Source: UBA4877 sp002399285
Lineage (GTDB): Bacteria > Bacillota > Thermoanaerobacteria > Thermoanaerobacterales > UBA4877
Length of the DNA stretch: 64,000 nt
Direction: 5' to 3'
NCBI GenBank assembly: GCA_036771835.1
Contig: DAIPGN010000002.1
Location: 62,001 to 126,000, forward strand
Under the pieces are notes generated by a model. The model saw only the letters and a program-made list of their open reading frames with translations, ran no database searches and was not told the origin of the DNA. How positions within the stretch are numbered: position 1 is the stretch's first letter; the number at the start of each line of letters is the position of its first letter. Below, piece by piece: positions 24,651-33,410 of the stretch. Made by a program: the position numbers and the translations under genes.

Positions 24651-25531
24651 GACATCATTGCCGCGCGTACTATATATATGACTGCGGTAACGGCCAGCGG
24701 CCAATAGTCAGCAATGCCGCCCCTTTCGTACACATTATCCGGTCTTGTCCTCTCGACATCGGCAGTCTGCCTGTTGAACCCGCGGAGCAGAAAGACAAAC
24801 AACACTATAAATGGGATGACTATGACAGACCATGCCAGCAGCACGTCAGGAGTTATAACAGCCTGGCCCGCTTCCGCCTGTGCCCCTCCGCCCGACATGA
24901 ACTGCACCAGATACATGATGATGAGCGCGACGCTGTTATTTGTAAAATGAGCGATCATACCGGAAAATATCGAATCGGTACGGTATACGATGTATGCCAG
25001 CATCATACCCAGAAACCAAATGCTGAAAAAATTGGACGGGTTCAGGTGCAGCATGGCAAACATCAGGCCCGACATCACTATGGCAAAAGTCTCTCCCTTT
25101 GCCTCATAGCCCCTTAATACCACGCCCCTCATCATCACTTCCTCGCATACGGCGGCCAGGCCCGCCACTATGACCAGCTCCAGGGCAAGATCCACCCCGC
25201 TCTTGGGCGTCGGAAGAGGCTGTCCCGGCAGCTTTATGAACTTGGACAGCAAAAAGGCGCTCAAGATACCTATATACTCAGCTATAAACCAGCCCGATAT
25301 CGTTATGCCGACTACATAGGGTACGGTGGAAAGCAGCATCCTCCTGACCCTCATAAACGCGGCCGGCTTGACATTATTTACAAACAGAAATATAAGGCTG
25401 GGTATGAGCACCAGCCCTACCTCCGTTATAATAAGGCCGTACATCAAATTCCATCTCTGCGCCATCGCGCCCAAAGTCGCAAAGAGCAGGAGAACGGCAA
25501 GATAAAAGATATTTATCTTTTTAAGGTTCAT
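24647..25531 (-). CDS. CPBP-family intramembrane metalloprotease
   Basis: 294 residues with about eight hydrophobic segments. The CPBP/CAAX-protease motifs are present: EEVMMRG (Glu130-Glu131...Arg135) and FAMLHLNPSNF with a His, both expected to bind the catalytic zinc in the membrane. Bacterial members process or protect against peptides such as bacteriocins, or act on membrane anchors; the substrate here is unknown. The stop overlaps the murC 3' end on the opposite strand by four bases. Confidence 0.88.
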   Translation of the reverse strand: MNLKKINIFYLAVLLLFATLGAMAQRWNLMYGLIITEVGLVLIPSLIFLFVNNVKPAAFMRVRRMLLSTVPYVVGITISGWFIAEYIGILSAFLLSKFIKLPGQPLPTPKSGVDLALELVIVAGLAAVCEEVMMRGVVLRGYEAKGETFAIVMSGLMFAMLHLNPSNFFSIWFLGMMLAYIVYRTDSIFSGMIAHFTNNSVALIIMYLVQFMSGGGAQAEAGQAVITPDVLLAWSVIVIPFIVLFVFLLRGFNRQTADVERTRPDNVYERGGIADYWPLAVTAVIYIVRAAMMS

Positions 25532-25640
25532 ATATTGATCCCCCTCTCGATTTTAACCCTTAAATTCCCTTCTTATGTCTTTTTTATATTATAACAGAAA
25601 GAGATATTTCTAAAAACTACATAATGCGAATTCATTCGAT

Positions 25641-25691
25641 AAAAAACCCCCTGCGGCAGACAGTCTTTTATAACTGCCCGGCACAGGGGAT
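25641..25691 (-). terminator. Terminator of the redox operon
   Basis: Minus strand: CCCCTGTGCCGGGCAG and CTGTCTGCCGCAGGGG pair in a long imperfect stem, followed by a TTTTTT run. It lies about 55 bases after the flavoprotein stop. Confidence 0.75.
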
Positions 25692-25745
25692 CATATAATC
25701 TACCTATCCAAGTAAAGAAACTTTCTGCATTGTTAGGATAATCTA

Positions 25746-26972
25746 TTATTGAGAAACCGTATTCTCACTGACATCGAACTTAAGTCCCATGACATTCTGC
25801 ATGTACTTTATGGCAGCACCGTCAAAATACATGTGAGGATACTCCGGCTGGGCCTTTACCCATTTATAATAATCCTTCATGCGGTCTTCCTTGGAGAGAA
25901 GCACGTCGCGGAACATCCCGTTGAAGGCCAGGCCGGGATTCAAGGCGGCTTCTGCCAGCGGTTGATATTCGTTCAAGGCTTCAAAAGAGAAGTCGTTGTT
26001 GTCGGCGCACTTCTTCAGCACATTTGCCGCAATTTGGCCGCCCACCATGGCTGACGGGATACCGTACTCGAATGCACACTCTGCGGCCGCTATGGCATCG
26101 CCGATAAGGATAGCTCCGGGATATACGCTCTGCGCCAGCTTCTTACTGCCTGGAAGCCTCCAGCCGCGGAACTTATCTATCAACTTGGCATGGCCGAGAC
26201 GCTCACGGCCGAACTTGGTATTGTCACGCCACCATTCATAGAAACCTTCCAGCGTCATTCCGGTATCACGGAGTGCGTATTCCGGAATGGTCGCGCCGAC
26301 TACGGCCTTCTTGCCGTCATAGTGCGGGTTGACCCATGTGGTGCAGATAGGACTGTACGCCTTTCTCGGCATGCCGGCAGGGATGTAATATTCCTCGGCC
26401 ATATTGGGAGTCATGCCCTCCACACCATCGAAATATGCGCGGAAGGCATACATTACCAACTCCGGGTCCTCCATGAAGGCACCCAGTTGGCGGCTGAGCT
26501 CGGAGTGCGCGCCGTCGGCAATGACCACACAGTCCGCCTCGATATCCATCGGTTCGTTATGGTACAATCCGTGAACGCCCTTCACCACGCCTTTGCGCAT
26601 GATAAGGCTTGTAGCTTCGTAGTTCTCCATAAAATCGGCTCCGGCACGGACGGCGCTGCGGCGGATACAATCGTCGCCGAAACGGCGCGGCATTATCATA
26701 AAGGGCTGCACATCAAAATCCAAGGTATCTTCATCAGCGTCAATAAGGCGCATGTACTTTATATTGCAAGCCGTATAGGAACGCATTTCTTCCAGGCAAC
26801 CCATTTCTTCAAACATAGGCTCCAGAGTCGGAAGGTAAACGCCGCCGCAGACCTTGTCGCGGGGCCAGGTCTCTTTATCTACCAGCAGAACGTCGACACC
26901 CAGCTTTGCAAGATAAAATGCCGCAGTGCTGCCTCCGGGGCCCGCACCGACTACCAGGACTTGTCTTTTCAT
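25746..26972 (-). CDS. FAD-dependent oxidoreductase, geranylgeranyl reductase/FixC-like
   Basis: 408 residues from ATG 26972; GAAGGAGG lies at the 3' end of the upstream gene. An N-terminal FAD-binding Rossmann fold (VLVVGAGPGGSTAAFYLAK), KVCGG at about 47, the second FAD motif ILIGDAIAAAECAFEYGI, and the substrate-domain style of geranylgeranyl reductases are visible. Such enzymes reduce isoprenoid double bonds or pass electrons to quinones. The gene overlaps the end of the iron-sulfur oxidoreductase gene, so the two probably form an electron-transfer pair: NAD(P)H to FeS protein to flavoprotein to substrate. The substrate is unknown. Confidence 0.85.
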   Translation of the reverse strand: MKRQVLVVGAGPGGSTAAFYLAKLGVDVLLVDKETWPRDKVCGGVYLPTLEPMFEEMGCLEEMRSYTACNIKYMRLIDADEDTLDFDVQPFMIMPRRFGDDCIRRSAVRAGADFMENYEATSLIMRKGVVKGVHGLYHNEPMDIEADCVVIADGAHSELSRQLGAFMEDPELVMYAFRAYFDGVEGMTPNMAEEYYIPAGMPRKAYSPICTTWVNPHYDGKKAVVGATIPEYALRDTGMTLEGFYEWWRDNTKFGRERLGHAKLIDKFRGWRLPGSKKLAQSVYPGAILIGDAIAAAECAFEYGIPSAMVGGQIAANVLKKCADNNDFSFEALNEYQPLAEAALNPGLAFNGMFRDVLLSKEDRMKDYYKWVKAQPEYPHMYFDGAAIKYMQNVMGLKFDVSENTVSQ

Positions 26973-26973
26973 T

Positions 26974-28671
26974 CTATTTCCCTCCTTCATTATTCGCGAT
27001 CATAGTGATAACGCTGCCTTCGGGGCACGTCATCATACATATGCCGCATCCGATACACTTTTCCGGATCAACAACTTCGTAGCCGCACTCGAGGCAGCGG
27101 AGGACCTCCTGTCCCACCTGCTTCTCCGTGTAACTCTTCTCCACTTCATCAAAGCTCTTGATCCTCTCCTCCACATCCAGAACGGGGCGGGTATGCCGTT
27201 CCGTCTTGCGCCTGTTGCAGGGGAATATCTTTTCCTCCATCGGCGCCTGCTGCAGTTCGTGGCCTATTTCAGCCTGCTTTAATATGCGTCCGGTGAGCTT
27301 GGCATCCACATCATAGGCAGCCTTGCGTCCGGAGGCCAGTGCATCAATCACCGAGCATGCGCTGCTTTTGATGTCGCCCGCATAGAAGATCGTCTCTCCG
27401 TCTTCAGCCGGCCAGAAATCATCGGCATATTGTCCGATCGCAACGATACAGAAATCGGCTTTTATTTCATACAGCTTCTTATCATCCACAGTAAAGCTGA
27501 TCTTCCCATTCCTGTCCTTGTTAAAAGAAGTGACCTTGGCAAATTCGACGCCCGTCAAAGTATTCACTTTACCTACGAACCTCTTAGGGCTGTAACCTTC
27601 CATAAACTCGATGCCCTCGTCCCTGGCCTCGTCGACCTCCCACTGATGTGCGGGAACGGCGGCTCCCTCTTCAAGGCAGACCACCGTGACTTTCTTCGCT
27701 CCCTTACGCAGCGCGGCGCGGGCAGTGTCCATCGCTACGCTGCCTCCGCCGATCACGATGCCTTCGCCCGTTACATCAAAGTTCTGATGAGGCATGCGCA
27801 GCATGGCCTGGCCGCTGTTGACAAACTCCATAAACTGGAGGGCCGTATATATGCCGTCATAACGGAAGCCGGGTACGTGCAGTTCCTTGGAATGAGGCAG
27901 ACCGGCCGCAATGATTATGACATCGTATTCCTTTTTAAGCTCATCGATCATATTCTTACCGATACGCTGGCCGGCCTTTATAGTCAATCCGGCCTTTTCG
28001 AGGTTGGCAACATCCTTATGGACGGCTTCCCTGTCCAGCCGGAATTCTGGAATACCGCGCACCATCATTCCACCTGCCTGAGTATTGCCTTCAAAAACGG
28101 TGACCTCATAACCCGCCTGTGAGAGAAAATGACCGGCAGCAAGACCGGCCGGGCCGGCGCCGATAACGGCTATGCGCTCGTCATGTTTGATAGGATACAT
28201 GTCGGGAGTATAGGAAACGTTTTCACTCAGGTAACGCTTAATACCGCGTATAGCGATGGGATCATCGACCAGAACGCCGCGCTTGCATACCTGCTCGCAT
28301 GGATGATGGCAGACATGCCCGCAGACGGACGGCAGAGGATCTTTAGACCAAACCAGTTTATAGGCCTCGTCCATTTTACCTTCTTTTACGAGATTGATAT
28401 AGCCCTGAGGACTGATTCCCAACGGGCAGGCCGTGGTACAGGACTGTTTGGTACAAAATTCGTCGATCTCGTCCAGCGTCATAGCCGGCTGATCGGAACA
28501 TTCCGGGCAGACGCGGCATATTCTGCGCTGATTTTCATGGATCGCTTCCACCGGGCAAACTTCCCTGCAGGTGCCGCAGTTCAAACATCTCTTGGAATCA
28601 ATGTATGCGACTGCGTCGCGCCTTAGTGTGAAGGATTCCTTCCCTTCCGGGACAATACCGATTTCTTTCAT
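26974..28671 (-). CDS. Iron-sulfur NAD(P)H oxidoreductase, GltD-like, with extra ferredoxin domains
   Basis: 565 residues. N-terminal 4Fe-4S cluster (CLNCGTCREVCPVEA), then cysteine-rich GltD-type domain (CTTACPLGI, CGHVCHHPCEQVCKRG), then FAD motif VIGAGPAGLAAGHFLSQAG and NAD(P)-binding VIGGGSVAMDTARAA. A C-terminal ferredoxin-like segment (CLECGYE...CIGCGICMMTCPEG) follows. It resembles the small subunit of glutamate synthase, but there is no large subunit here, and the tight coupling with a FixC-like flavoprotein suggests a separate electron-transfer role. A strong promoter with an overlapping palindrome lies upstream, and a tetR gene follows further upstream. Confidence 0.88.
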   Translation of the reverse strand: MKEIGIVPEGKESFTLRRDAVAYIDSKRCLNCGTCREVCPVEAIHENQRRICRVCPECSDQPAMTLDEIDEFCTKQSCTTACPLGISPQGYINLVKEGKMDEAYKLVWSKDPLPSVCGHVCHHPCEQVCKRGVLVDDPIAIRGIKRYLSENVSYTPDMYPIKHDERIAVIGAGPAGLAAGHFLSQAGYEVTVFEGNTQAGGMMVRGIPEFRLDREAVHKDVANLEKAGLTIKAGQRIGKNMIDELKKEYDVIIIAAGLPHSKELHVPGFRYDGIYTALQFMEFVNSGQAMLRMPHQNFDVTGEGIVIGGGSVAMDTARAALRKGAKKVTVVCLEEGAAVPAHQWEVDEARDEGIEFMEGYSPKRFVGKVNTLTGVEFAKVTSFNKDRNGKISFTVDDKKLYEIKADFCIVAIGQYADDFWPAEDGETIFYAGDIKSSACSVIDALASGRKAAYDVDAKLTGRILKQAEIGHELQQAPMEEKIFPCNRRKTERHTRPVLDVEERIKSFDEVEKSYTEKQVGQEVLRCLECGYEVVDPEKCIGCGICMMTCPEGSVITMIANNEGGK

Positions 28672-28694
28672 AAAGAAACCCCCTTATTTATTTT

Positions 28695-28764
28695 ACTATA
28701 TGCATATATTATATGTATATAGTATTACTGATTCACTTATACCACGTTGATAATACTTTGTCAA
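28695..28764 (-). promoter_or_regulatory. Promoter and palindromic operator of the redox operon
   Basis: Minus strand: -35 TTGACA (28759-28764), 17 bases, -10 TATAAG (28736-28741). Directly downstream of the start point is a 29-base near-perfect palindrome (28695-28723, arms ACTATATRCATATA). A bound protein there would block transcription. The TetR-family gene next door is the obvious candidate. Confidence 0.7.
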
Positions 28765-28849
28765 TCATTTATTTTAGTTATAAAGGGGGGGCTGTTATTA
28801 CATCAGGCTGCATATCTGCAGTTTCACAATTAAATTTTAGAAAAATAAT

Positions 28850-28877
28850 TTAAAAATCCGCCGATTCCCCGGCGGAC
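28850..28877 (-). terminator. Terminator of the tetR gene
   Basis: Minus strand TCCGCCG / CGGCGGA stem followed by TTTTTAAATTATTTTT. It begins about 30 bases after the tetR stop. Confidence 0.85.
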
Positions 28878-28907
28878 CACAGATCGTACATATTCGGTTG
28901 ACTTTGA

Positions 28908-29570
28908 TCACATAAGAAACCAGCTTATATTACTTTCACAGAACTCGTAAAACGGCTGGATATCAATTTCACTTATCGACTCGCGGGTGTGTCTGAGAAC
29001 GTCCCCGATCTTCTTGTCATCAAAATCCAGCATGCGCATCAATGTGCTCAGGTGCTGCTCGCAGATATACGGCACGTCAATGTCAAAAGCCTCGCGGTGC
29101 TGATACAGGCACATCGCTCCAGTCATGGAAAAAGACAATGCAGCCCTGAGTTTCAACGACGATAGCTTATGCCCGCTGTCTTCCTTCAGCTTCCTGAGCC
29201 ATTGGAACACAATATCGATCCATATATCCAATAATTCATTTTCGCCGATAGTTGCCATGACAAAATGATCCAGCTTTTTATCAGCATCGACAGCCGTGAA
29301 GAACAGCAGCATATAATCCGATAACTTATAAAATATATCGCCTTTGGAATCAAACCTGTCCATAAATTGAAACGAGGTCTCCAACATATCGCTGAGTAAA
29401 TTTTTAATGATGTCCTTCTTTTGCGGATAATAATACTGCAGCAGGGATTTGCTGATACCGGCGCCGTTTGCAATATCGCTCAGGGAAACCATATTGTAGT
29501 TTCCTTCGGAAACCAGTCTATAAGAACAATTTAATATTTCGTTTCGCTTTTCCAAATTTTTAGATGCCAA
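28908..29570 (-). CDS. TetR/AcrR-family transcriptional regulator
   Basis: 220 residues. The start is taken as TTG at 29570, eight bases after GAGGA; a GTG at 29585 has no site upstream. The N-terminal helix-turn-helix (VSLSDIANGAGISKSLLQYYYPQKKD) is typical TetR, and the C-terminal ligand domain is unassigned. It is encoded on the same strand as the flavoprotein/FeS operon and just upstream, separated by its own terminator. It probably represses that operon through the palindrome at 28695-28723 and responds to a small hydrophobic compound. Confidence 0.9.
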   Translation of the reverse strand: MASKNLEKRNEILNCSYRLVSEGNYNMVSLSDIANGAGISKSLLQYYYPQKKDIIKNLLSDMLETSFQFMDRFDSKGDIFYKLSDYMLLFFTAVDADKKLDHFVMATIGENELLDIWIDIVFQWLRKLKEDSGHKLSSLKLRAALSFSMTGAMCLYQHREAFDIDVPYICEQHLSTLMRMLDFDDKKIGDVLRHTRESISEIDIQPFYEFCESNISWFLM

Positions 29571-29758
29571 AATATGATTCCTCACTTATTTTGTTTAAAA
29601 ATCAACTATATTCAGATAACATTTATATATGATAACATACCGCAGGGGAATTGTCAAAAGCGCCCGGATCCCCTCTTGAAGGGCAGTCCTCTATTGTTTA
29701 CCGTTTTTTAACTTCTCCTTCATGTGATCTATAGTATAATAGCGGTAGGGGTGATCTT

Positions 29759-31315
29759 ATGAAAAAAATCCTATACTACATGCTGTCCGTAATACTGATG
29801 CTGTCCGTTTCGGTCCCCGTCATGGCCGCCGATCCATATATCGACTCGCTTGCGAAAGCAGACGCGGCCGACAGTATTTTTGCGGCGCGCACGGCGGTCG
29901 CCGATCTGACCATGGATCAACTTGAAAATATCTACAGCAAAACAGAAAACGATTTTTCAAAAGAGGCGATCATAGAGAGGCTGCGCTATTCCTCCGATAA
30001 GAAAATGGCGGCGCAGATACTGAAGTACATATCGTCCAATGATAAACCCAAGTTTTCCCAATTGGCCTACATAGATCTCTATCTCATGGGACATACGGAC
30101 TCCCTTGAAGGTCTGACAGAAAGCACCGATCAGTTCGGGACCTTCAGGTATGAATCGGGGTCCTTCCCATGGACGGTGATGAAGGCGGCTGAGGAGAAGT
30201 ATCCCGACAGCTTTCTGTCCAAGGGCATAAAAGAGTATGAGAACATAACCGGAAAACCGTATTTTATGATAGATCTGCCGGACCCTGGAGAATGGCTGTA
30301 CGCCAAGACCTACGGAGACGGCGCATACAAACCGGACGTGGAGATAACCCAGCTATTGGACTTTCTCAATAAGTATTCCGCTCATCCGGCCGCCGATGAC
30401 GCGGCATACAGGCTGGGCAGGAATTATGAGATAAGAGGCAATTATCCCTCGGCCTTAAAGTACCTCTACAATTCTGCCGAAAAGCTCCCGGACGGAGACG
30501 GCATACGGTATGATGCCCAGGGGAGGATCATGTATATACTGGATGCCGCAATGGATGCGGATGCCCTGCAGTATGCCATGAAATCGGGGGCAGTGCCGGA
30601 GCAGATAAAGCCCTGCATTGAGTACACGGCGGCGGTAAAAGCGGCCCGAGGCGGAGATTATGCAAAGGCAGCCGCCGGATTGAAGGACTTTGTAAAGCAA
30701 TATAGAGGCCAGGCCATTTACGGCATAGAAGTGTCCGAATCCGACAGCTTTTGGAATAACATATTTAAGCAAGAGGATATGTATGACCAGCTTACCGATT
30801 TAAAGCAAAAGGGGGACGTCGGGTCCTTATACTCTGCAGCCGCACTCATTTATAAAAATGAGGACATCTTCTACAATAATATATGGAGCGGTGAAAGACA
30901 GGCATACATGTGGATGGGACATATGAATGAGGTACTTACCAAGGAGAGCGGCGCTTACAAAAAGTATTTCCTGTCGTTCAACAACTTCGGCCAGGCCCTG
31001 TCCATATATCAGGACCTTAGTAATAAAAATCTCACGCCGGAGCTTACGGAAAAGACCGATTACAACATAGCCCTCTGTTATTCCCACCTGATGGACTACA
31101 GTCAGGAGGTCACGCTGCTGGGGCTGTACGACGGATATAAAGAAAAGGCGATCGAGTCCTTCAAGAATTTTGTCGCAGCCCATCCGGACAGTACCATGGC
31201 CGACGACGCCCTGTATGCCTTGGGGCATATCGCCGGAGATGATTCATACTTTTCCCGCATACTGAAAGAATATCCAAACAGCGATATGGCACAGAAGGCA
31301 GCAAATGAATTATAA
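29759..31315 (+). CDS. Secreted TPR-repeat protein
   Basis: 518 residues. An N-terminal signal peptide (MKKILYYMLSVILMLSVSVP, cleavage near VMA-AD) has no lipobox Cys, so the product is exported, probably free or wall-associated. The body is alpha-helical with TPR-like units, for example ADDAAYRLGRNYEIRGNYPSA around 205 and a C-terminal repeat ending DSTMADDALYALGHIAGD. The arrangement recalls YbgF/BamD-like scaffolds, but no partner is encoded nearby. Divergent from tetR. A TATAAT lies at 29735-29740. Specific function unknown. Confidence 0.75.
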   Translation: MKKILYYMLSVILMLSVSVPVMAADPYIDSLAKADAADSIFAARTAVADLTMDQLENIYSKTENDFSKEAIIERLRYSSDKKMAAQILKYISSNDKPKFSQLAYIDLYLMGHTDSLEGLTESTDQFGTFRYESGSFPWTVMKAAEEKYPDSFLSKGIKEYENITGKPYFMIDLPDPGEWLYAKTYGDGAYKPDVEITQLLDFLNKYSAHPAADDAAYRLGRNYEIRGNYPSALKYLYNSAEKLPDGDGIRYDAQGRIMYILDAAMDADALQYAMKSGAVPEQIKPCIEYTAAVKAARGGDYAKAAAGLKDFVKQYRGQAIYGIEVSESDSFWNNIFKQEDMYDQLTDLKQKGDVGSLYSAAALIYKNEDIFYNNIWSGERQAYMWMGHMNEVLTKESGAYKKYFLSFNNFGQALSIYQDLSNKNLTPELTEKTDYNIALCYSHLMDYSQEVTLLGLYDGYKEKAIESFKNFVAAHPDSTMADDALYALGHIAGDDSYFSRILKEYPNSDMAQKAANEL

Positions 31316-31333
31316 TTTATTTCAAACAATATG

Positions 31334-31361
31334 TTTACTTTTGTCACCTTTTTGATATAAT
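31334..31361 (+). promoter_or_regulatory. Promoter of the antitoxin-like RNA
   Basis: TTTACT (31334-31339), 16 bases, TATAAT (31356-31361). Predicted start near 31368. Confidence 0.55.
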
Positions 31362-31367
31362 ATAGTT

Positions 31368-31465
31368 AAGAAGAGGGCAGCCGTACCGCAAAGTGCGGCC
31401 GCCACAATGGTGCTTTAAATCTTAATAATCATCCTGTGGCTAGACAGGATGATTATTACTTTCAC
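31368..31465 (+). ncRNA. Candidate antisense antitoxin RNA of a type I toxin locus
   Basis: A short transcript of about 100 bases is predicted, beginning after the promoter at 31334-31361. It would form one hairpin at 31376-31403 (GGCAGCCGTAC / GTGCGGCCGCC). A second, perfect 13-base stem lies at 31424-31436 / 31445-31457, followed by a T-rich stretch. The second stem lies directly after the toxin-like stop codon on the other strand, so both transcripts share it and overlap at their 3' ends. This is the layout of txpA/RatA-type pairs. Confidence 0.55.
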
Positions 31466-31560
31466 TTTTTATTGTTATTTATCAGGATAACAGTTAAGGA
31501 GATCAGTGAAACGAGAAACATATCAAAAGTTAAAACCAATTGGAATACTTGATATGTACT
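31462..31560 (-). pseudogene. Holin-like type I toxin reading frame without a normal start codon
   Basis: The last 32 codons give STYQVFQLVLTFDMFLVSLI then SLTVILINNNKK, a single membrane helix with a short Lys-rich tail. It closely resembles the small holin-like type I toxins of Firmicutes (TxpA/YonT group), which usually start M-(S/T)-x-Y-x-x. A perfect AAAGGAGG stands upstream (31573-31580), but no ATG, GTG or TTG is in frame: the codon before AGT is AGG, and the GTG nearest the site is in another frame. Either the start was lost by a small deletion or a rare start is used. An antisense RNA candidate overlaps its 3' end. Confidence 0.6.
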
Positions 31561-31789
31561 CCTATCACACCGCCTCCTTTCCGTAAAAAGGCGGCCACGC
31601 CCTGTTTCCGATTGTCCTCTATGTGACATTATATCACAAAAACGGTTAAAATTCTCATCATAATTGCCTATTTGGATCTCTTTGCACATTCGAAAATGAT
31701 CGCTATCGGCAAAAACAATAAAAACAGTAAAAACCACAATATGCCTTCATAATTCATACCTGTATGATTCATTTCATTACCTTCCGTTT

Positions 31790-32920
31790 TCAGCATAAAG
31801 CCTTTATCAGCCTGCCTATGTCCTCGGCCCTGTCCCTTAAAAGATCATATCCTTTATCCATTGCCTCTTTCAGGCTCATGGGCTGGTCGGCAACAGAGAA
31901 CATAGCCGTAACTCCGACATCATACAGTTCCTTATACCCCTTGCCCAGTCCGCCGGAAATGATGACCACAGGCTTGCCGTATTTCTTAGCTATCCTTGCT
32001 ATGCCCGCCGGAGCTTTTCCGAACCTGACCGTCTGAAAATCAGTGTTTCCCTCTCCGGTAAACACGATATCGGCATTTTTTATAACGTCTTCAAGATGCG
32101 CAGCCTTTGTCACCACATCTATGCCCTTCTCCATATCCGCATTCAAAAGCGCCTTGAATGCGAAGCCCAGGCCGCCCGCGGCGCCCGCTCCGGGATAATC
32201 CCTCCAGTCCCTTTCAATGGACTCGGCCGTGATATCCGCGAAATGGGACAGATTACGGTCCAGCAGCCCGATCATCTCCTCCGAAGCGCCCTTCTGAGGG
32301 CCGTATACGGCTGTCGCTCCGTTTTCGCCGCACAGCGGGTTATCCACGTCGCAGGCCACTGTAAACCGGCAGCCTGCCGTTATTTCCTGCATGCCGGAAA
32401 TATCTATGAAAGCAGCCTTGCCGAGTTCTCCGCCGCCGAGTCCTATTTCATCTCCGTTTTCATCCCGTATTTTCACTCCCAGCGCCTGGAGCATACCGGC
32501 TCCGCAGTCATTGGTGGAGCTTCCCCCTATGCCTATGATAAAATTCTTGCATCCCCTTTTCACCGCATCCTTTATAAGTTCACCAGTGCCGAAGGTGGTA
32601 GTTATAAGAGGATCTCTTCTGTCATAGGGCACCATACCCAGCCCCGATGCCGCAGCCATCTCTATGACGCAGGTCCCGTCGCCGAGTATGCCGTAGAAAC
32701 TGTCCCCCACGTCCCCCAGCGGCCCTTTGACTCTCGCATATACCTTTTCCCCTCCTGCCGCCGATATGAATGCATCCACCGTACCCTCGCCGCCGTCCGC
32801 TATGGGTATCTTGATTATATCAAACCCAGCTGCTCTGTTGAGTCCTTCGCCGATGGCGCCGCATACTTTTTCCGATGTCAGGCTCCCCTTATATGAATCG
32901 GGAGAAATAACCGCCTTCAT
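31790..32920 (-). CDS. Glycerate kinase
   Basis: 376 residues, family GarK/GlxK. It begins ISPDSYKGSLTSEKVC and has PIADGGEGTVDAF, IGIGGSSTNDCGAGM, GAAGGLGFA and FTGEGNTDFQT. It phosphorylates glycerate with ATP (2-phosphoglycerate in this family), feeding glycolysis. Single gene with GAGGGGCGG before the ATG. No glyoxylate or tartronate genes are nearby to indicate its pathway. Confidence 0.93.
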   Translation of the reverse strand: MKAVISPDSYKGSLTSEKVCGAIGEGLNRAAGFDIIKIPIADGGEGTVDAFISAAGGEKVYARVKGPLGDVGDSFYGILGDGTCVIEMAAASGLGMVPYDRRDPLITTTFGTGELIKDAVKRGCKNFIIGIGGSSTNDCGAGMLQALGVKIRDENGDEIGLGGGELGKAAFIDISGMQEITAGCRFTVACDVDNPLCGENGATAVYGPQKGASEEMIGLLDRNLSHFADITAESIERDWRDYPGAGAAGGLGFAFKALLNADMEKGIDVVTKAAHLEDVIKNADIVFTGEGNTDFQTVRFGKAPAGIARIAKKYGKPVVIISGGLGKGYKELYDVGVTAMFSVADQPMSLKEAMDKGYDLLRDRAEDIGRLIKALC

Positions 32921-33078
32921 AATGATACCGCCCCTCTATGCATTTATTTTACTCTATATATTCTATAAATTCGGAGGAAAACCTTCAAAAAATAATCCAA
33001 TAGCGCTGAGATGTAATAATATCATGCATCAGAATAAATGCGGCTAAATATAATATTACCGGAGAGGATGGGATTATA

Positions 33079-33360
33079 ATGTATCTATTCACGCTCATTG
33101 TCATCGGCATCTTGGTTTTTCTTATCTTACATCCGTTTATAAACAGAGGCTCCGGAAAAAACTATATGGCTAAGGTGACAAAGATCTACGGGGGATTCGC
33201 CGGGCCTCTCGCCGCATCCATAGCAGGCAGCTGGTTCGGAGAAACGCTCACCGGCTGGGGGCCGGACATCCACAACTTTGGCATTACGGGAGGACTCATC
33301 GGCGCAGTCATACTCGTGTGCGTATGGGACGGGGTACTTATCAAGATGAGCAAAAAATGA
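33079..33360 (+). CDS. Small membrane protein resembling GlsB/YeaQ/YmgE family
   Basis: 93 residues with an N-terminal membrane helix (about 3-21), a glycine-rich middle (GGFAGPLAASIAGSWFGE) and a second hydrophobic helix near the C-terminus (GGLIGAVILVCVW). The glycine spacing resembles the GlsB/YeaQ/YmgE family of small stress-linked membrane proteins. Start at 33079 follows GGAGAGGATGGG. The family role is poorly defined; the assignment is by pattern only. Confidence 0.65.
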   Translation: MYLFTLIVIGILVFLILHPFINRGSGKNYMAKVTKIYGGFAGPLAASIAGSWFGETLTGWGPDIHNFGITGGLIGAVILVCVWDGVLIKMSKK

Positions 33361-33410
33361 GCTGGTTACATATATTATAGTGAATTATATATACGAGGGA
33401 GGTAATATAT

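Noticed and set aside
26974..28671. Glutamate synthase small subunit (gltD)
   Set aside because: No gltB in the window, extra ferredoxin segments at both ends, and tight coupling with a FixC-like flavoprotein.
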